Assembly: GCA_029207755.1 (NCBI GenBank)
Contig: JARCOQ010000017.1
Location: 2,182,945-2,246,944 of the forward strand
Origin: Chamaea fasciata
Taxonomy: Eukaryota > Chordata > Aves > Passeriformes > Sylviidae
DNA: 64,000 bases
Direction: 5' to 3'
Both the position numbers and the translations under genes were made by a program. Below are positions 59,966-64,000 of the stretch, piece after piece (position 1 is the first letter of the stretch; each line of letters opens with the position of its first letter). The notes under the pieces are model-generated. The model was not told where the DNA came from, did no database searches, and saw only the letters and a list, made by a program, of their open reading frames with translations.

Positions 59966-62900
59966 CTCTCCCAGCGCCCTGCAGAGGGAGGCGGCCGAGC
60001 CCCAGTGAAAATTCCTTTAGGGCTGGGTTTCCTTCTGAAAATCCCAGAGCACACAGGTGATTTCTGGGGCAGCACAGCCATGCCCAAACATCCTGCAACA
60101 TTGCCAGGAGCAGGACTGCTGCCAGATTTTCCAACCCTGGAATGTCTAAAGGGACAGATAACATTGTTACAGCTGCGATTTAAAATGACACCTCCCATTC
60201 CCATCTTCTTTTTGGCCACGGTTTGTTTTGAGAGAGAAGGGTCTGAAGTGTATGAATTCACAAGGACTCACCCTGAATGACCAAAATTTGAATTTCAACT
60301 CTCTTAAGTAACCCTTAAGAGTCCTATAATAATGGTATTAGGTGGTTTTAACACAGTATCTGAGTTGCAGCACGTTTTGTTGTGGGTCACGGAGAACACA
60401 GGTTCAGTAATTCCTCAGCACTGCGTTTTACAACAACTGCCAACCTTTTTGCCTCAGTGCTTTTTGCCACCCAGATTCACTTGTTATTAATATTCATAGA
60501 GCATTTAAACTGCTTTGTAAACTGCTGATTGGAAAAACGTGAGCGTGAAGTGAGATAGATGTGTCTGGCCACAAATAGCGACAGAGTGAAATTTGAATTA
60601 ATGTAACGTTTAAATATCAGTGAGGAAAGAGGCACTGCTGACAGGACTCATTAACGTTGGGCAGGGCAGGTTTCTCAGGCTGGCATCGTGGGTTTAATTC
60701 ATGAATTTCTGAGGGTATATTTTGTATTTTTTTGTGCATTTATTTTGTATATTTACAGCTGTGCCTCTCTCTGCTGCTGTGTGTGTGTGTTCCCCCAGGC
60801 AGGACAACGATGAGTCCCCTGAGCCAGGTGAGCAAAGTCACCTGTGGTAATGAGCCCCCGTTTGAAATAATTCACACGACAGACGCAATTTGCAACATTT
60901 TCTGTGTCAATTGCAGGGAAATCAAGGATAATTGGGTGCTGAGTGGTTCTGCTGGAAAGGAAGGGGAAAGGGAAAAGGGCTGCAAATCCCACCCAGCCCA
61001 GGAGAACGTTCTGGTTCTGTTCGTGGCAGCTTTGTTGGAAAATTTGGTAAACTTTGGGTGATAATTAAAAAAAAAAAAGTGATCGAGATATTCTACAGAC
61101 AGAGCCCCTGAGCTCATGCATTGCTCTTTGGTGACCTGGCACGAAACTGAAATAAACTCTGGCAAAATTTCTGTTTCCTGCACCTCCTGCAAGGGGAGGA
61201 GGACAAAATCCACCTTTCCCACCTTCCCATTGGAACAGCTTCGGCTTTTCCTGCCTGCAGTCCTGGGCCATGCTCTTTGTTTTCCAAATCATTCCTTTTA
61301 TTCAGGTGCCCAAATGCTCGTGCAAATTTAACCCTGCCCGAGGAAACGGCAAAATCCAGCCCCCAAATCCACTGCACCCGAGGCAGCGCAAAATTACAAA
61401 ACTGCCTGCAAACTGACACTCTTTGGTGTCTTTTCCAAATGCCATCTGCAAGGACTATAATTAGAATATCTCCTTTTCCCCCAACTCATTGAGCGGCAAT
61501 AAAAAGATCCAAAAAACCACCAAAATTCCAAGCGTAAATTTTCTGTAGGAGCCGAGAAGTCGTGCGGCAATAAATGCTGAGAGCTGCACTGAGGCAGGAG
61601 AAGGATTTGCCTTGGAGGTATTTTGTTAGCACAGACATCAAATTACCTCGGTGTCAGGAATGAGTATTTAGGGCAGCACAATAGGTAAGAAATTCCACCG
61701 GAATCAAGTGGCATTGGAAAATCTATCAGTGTGCGCGCTGAAGTCTGATTTAGAAACAGCTCGGGGTTATCCAGGTAGGAATTCTTGGGTGGAGCATCCC
61801 CCTGGGTGGAGCATCTCCCAACGGGATGATGGAATTTTATCAGTCACGTGTCGCTGCAGGACAAGGAAGAAAGATGAGAGACTCCATCCTGGCTCTCACA
61901 CGAAGAAAAGAAGATAAACCCAACAAAAAAAAAAGTGCTCAAATGCTTGTAACTGCCGCCAAAACACCAAGAGAAATAAATAAACAAACGTTGGGTCTCC
62001 CGCTGCTCCCCTTGGCTGGCACCTTCACCCAGCACGGGTTTATCCCCACCTTAGCATTCCCTGTGCCGGCAGGAATTTCGTGAGGGACAAAATATTCCCA
62101 CCAGAGCAGAGTTTCCAGTGGAATGATGCATTTCCCCACGCCCCCTTTCCCTCTCTCTGCCTCTCCCCAGCTTGCTCCACACGAAGCAGAATTGTTGGGA
62201 TGAATCCTGCCGCGGCAGCACTGCGCACACTGACATGGCAGCCAGGTTAATCGATTATTTATTGTCATTAAATATTGATTATCGGCGGTGCCTGCTTGGC
62301 AGGCGCTTCCCTGCTGGCTGCACCACGAGCTCTGTGCCTTTTTTGTGTCTTTTTTTTTTTTTTTTTTTTTTTAATAAGTTAAATGTTCAGTCTCATGAAT
62401 TTTCATGTTTTGGCGCCCGGCTGACATCTGCATGGTAATTCTGCGCGTGCATTTCCCCTAATGCAATTTTCTACCTGACGCATTTAAGAATCCCTGGAGG
62501 GAATAAAGATGTTTTAACCAAGGGTCCTGCCCTCACTTCACCGGGGAATGACTGGGATTTATGCCCAGTTTGAGGGAAGTTTGCTAAATTCTGCGACCCA
62601 ACAACTGCTCAGCCTGAAGCCTGACAGAGCTGGACATTGCCTGAGTCTCAGGAACAGACTGTGGGTGATGTGCAAAGAAATCCGTAAAGGAAGAGACAGA
62701 ACAGCAGGGAAAAGTACCTGAGAAATCTTCATTTCAGCAGAATTCATTCGCTCACAATTAATTAGCACCATGACACATAAGTGGGGAAGGAATTTCTGAG
62801 CAGTTTTATGCTGCGGATCCAGCATTTGCACCAGAGGAGAACAAGCCGCAGTTATGAGGTAAAATTAATCAAATCTCTGAGTTCTGAAAGGAATAAATTC

Positions 62901-64000
62901 GGGATTTTTTTTTTTTTTGGCCTTCTCCAAAATTAAACGATCCAAGGCAGCACTTTGCAAAAGGAGAATAAGAGATTTCTAAGTCTGCGGTAACCCATGA
63001 GAAAACCCATCGATTTTTATGAAGAATTAGTCTTTCAGTTGGATCTCCTCACAGATAAAACTCATCCGAACTCACAATTCCCACAGCAAAAATCAGGAGG
63101 AAGTGTCAAAAATGTACCTCACACCACAACAGAATTAGGCACTGGAATGCCCAAAAACTTTCCATGAAATATCACATTCCAGTGACCCCCGAGCACTGGG
63201 AGCAGTCAGCGCACTCCACGGTGGTGTTGTCATCTCCAAACTCCTCTGGAAAATCAAAACAAAAGCAGAAAAACGTCAGAATCTTGACCTTATGGAGGCA
63301 AAATGCTAGGGAAGCATTCCATCAGAAAATATTGATGTGTTTTATAGATCTCCAGAAAATCATTTCAGGGTGAGATCAAATGACAAACTTCCTTTTAATT
63401 TTTTTTTATTTTTTTATTTTTTATTTGAAAATAAGCAGGCTTTTTATCCTTTAGATGTTTGGCAGATTTCAGCTGTGATGAAATAACACCCTGAAATTCT
63501 TTTCCTTTCGATGCCACTATTAGTGCCAATATTATTATTATTAGAAATAATAATTTCTTAGGAAGAGCCGAGGGTCTCGTGCTGCAGAGGAATAAGATGA
63601 ATGTCACCTCCTTTTCAAATGCCAGGATGGCATTTTGGGGAAAAGTGAGTTAAAATTTGCGATTTGTGTTTGCAGGGGGGCTAAAAGCAACGAGCTCATC
63701 GTAGGGCAGCACAAGGAGAGTTTTGATGAGATCAAAACACAACAATAATCCACTTAAATTATTAACGACAGGCTGGCGCTTCAAAGTTGACCCCTGGCTC
63801 TTAACTTCCCGAGGAATAAGAGCAATAATGTTGGCATTGAAAGGAGAAGGATTTCAGTGGCAGCTTATTAAAGAGGCTTTTGACAGTTTGGAATGTGGAT
63901 GAAGACAAACACAGTGCTGCATTTCCTTGTGGCGAGGGCTAACGGTCAGCAGACCCCAACGGAAAGGAAAGGATTCCTGTCAAACCAACCAGGGCCCACA
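59966..64000. other. intergenic, possible conserved non-coding blocks
   Basis: No gene recognised to the window end. AT-rich, transposon-poor stretches at about 60,280-60,640, 62,200-62,490 (with ATCGATTATTTATTGTC) and 63,690-63,900 (ATTAAGAGCC-like and TTATTAACGAC words) resemble conserved non-coding elements. A T run of 23 lies at 62,350-62,372. Confidence 0.4.

Noticed and set aside
1..64000. BCAS1 or DOK5 exons, tRNA or rRNA genes
   Set aside because: Searched by eye on both strands with no recognisable coding block or RNA structure; absence is not proven for short exons.

Overview
The window is vertebrate nuclear DNA, almost certainly avian. It carries two intron-containing genes with orthodox GT-AG splicing, many degraded CR1 LINE 3' ends, an endogenous-retrovirus solo LTR, pentameric microsatellites and two small CpG islands. 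The gene pair CYP24A1 (minus) and PFDN4 (plus), about 9.7 kb apart and head to head, matches the order BCAS1-CYP24A1-PFDN4-DOK5 known from human chromosome 20. No BCAS1 or DOK5 exon was recognised in the window. The retroviral LTR resembles songbird elements, but that placement is impressionistic.

Layout: 1-18,979 has no recognisable gene. It holds simple repeats, a 60-bp minisatellite (3,181-3,600), CR1 fragments, a 636-bp tandem duplication (5,297-6,565) and a 248-bp direct duplication with polyadenylation motifs (16,679 and 18,611). 18,980-19,676 is a candidate solo LTR with a 5-bp target-site duplication. 19,674-27,375 is CYP24A1, eleven coding exons on the minus strand, all placed to the base; its promoter lies at 27,380-27,550. 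27,600-36,800 is intergenic and repeat-rich, ending in a 1-kb GGATCC-rich minisatellite. 37,086-38,989 is PFDN4, four coding exons. 39,290-64,000 has no recognised gene: CR1 fragments, a second LTR candidate, tandem and inverted repeats, and AT-rich blocks that read like conserved non-coding elements.

CYP24A1 is the mitochondrial 24-hydroxylase that inactivates vitamin D hormone. Its promoter shows two DR3-type vitamin D response element candidates in the same orientation as the known mammalian pair, consistent with feedback induction by calcitriol. PFDN4 is a subunit of the prefoldin chaperone, a housekeeping gene with a CpG-island promoter; no functional link to CYP24A1 is implied.

Most notable observations: an extra C in CYP24A1 exon 1 breaks the frame (allele or assembly error); a 72-bp minisatellite has copied the exon 7 splice-donor region three times into intron 7; the CYP24A1 stop codon appears to be supplied by the terminal bases of an antisense solo LTR, after a 19-residue C-terminal tail; and a 636-bp tandem duplication differs between copies only in homopolymer lengths as far as I compared. 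No wholly new biological system was found.
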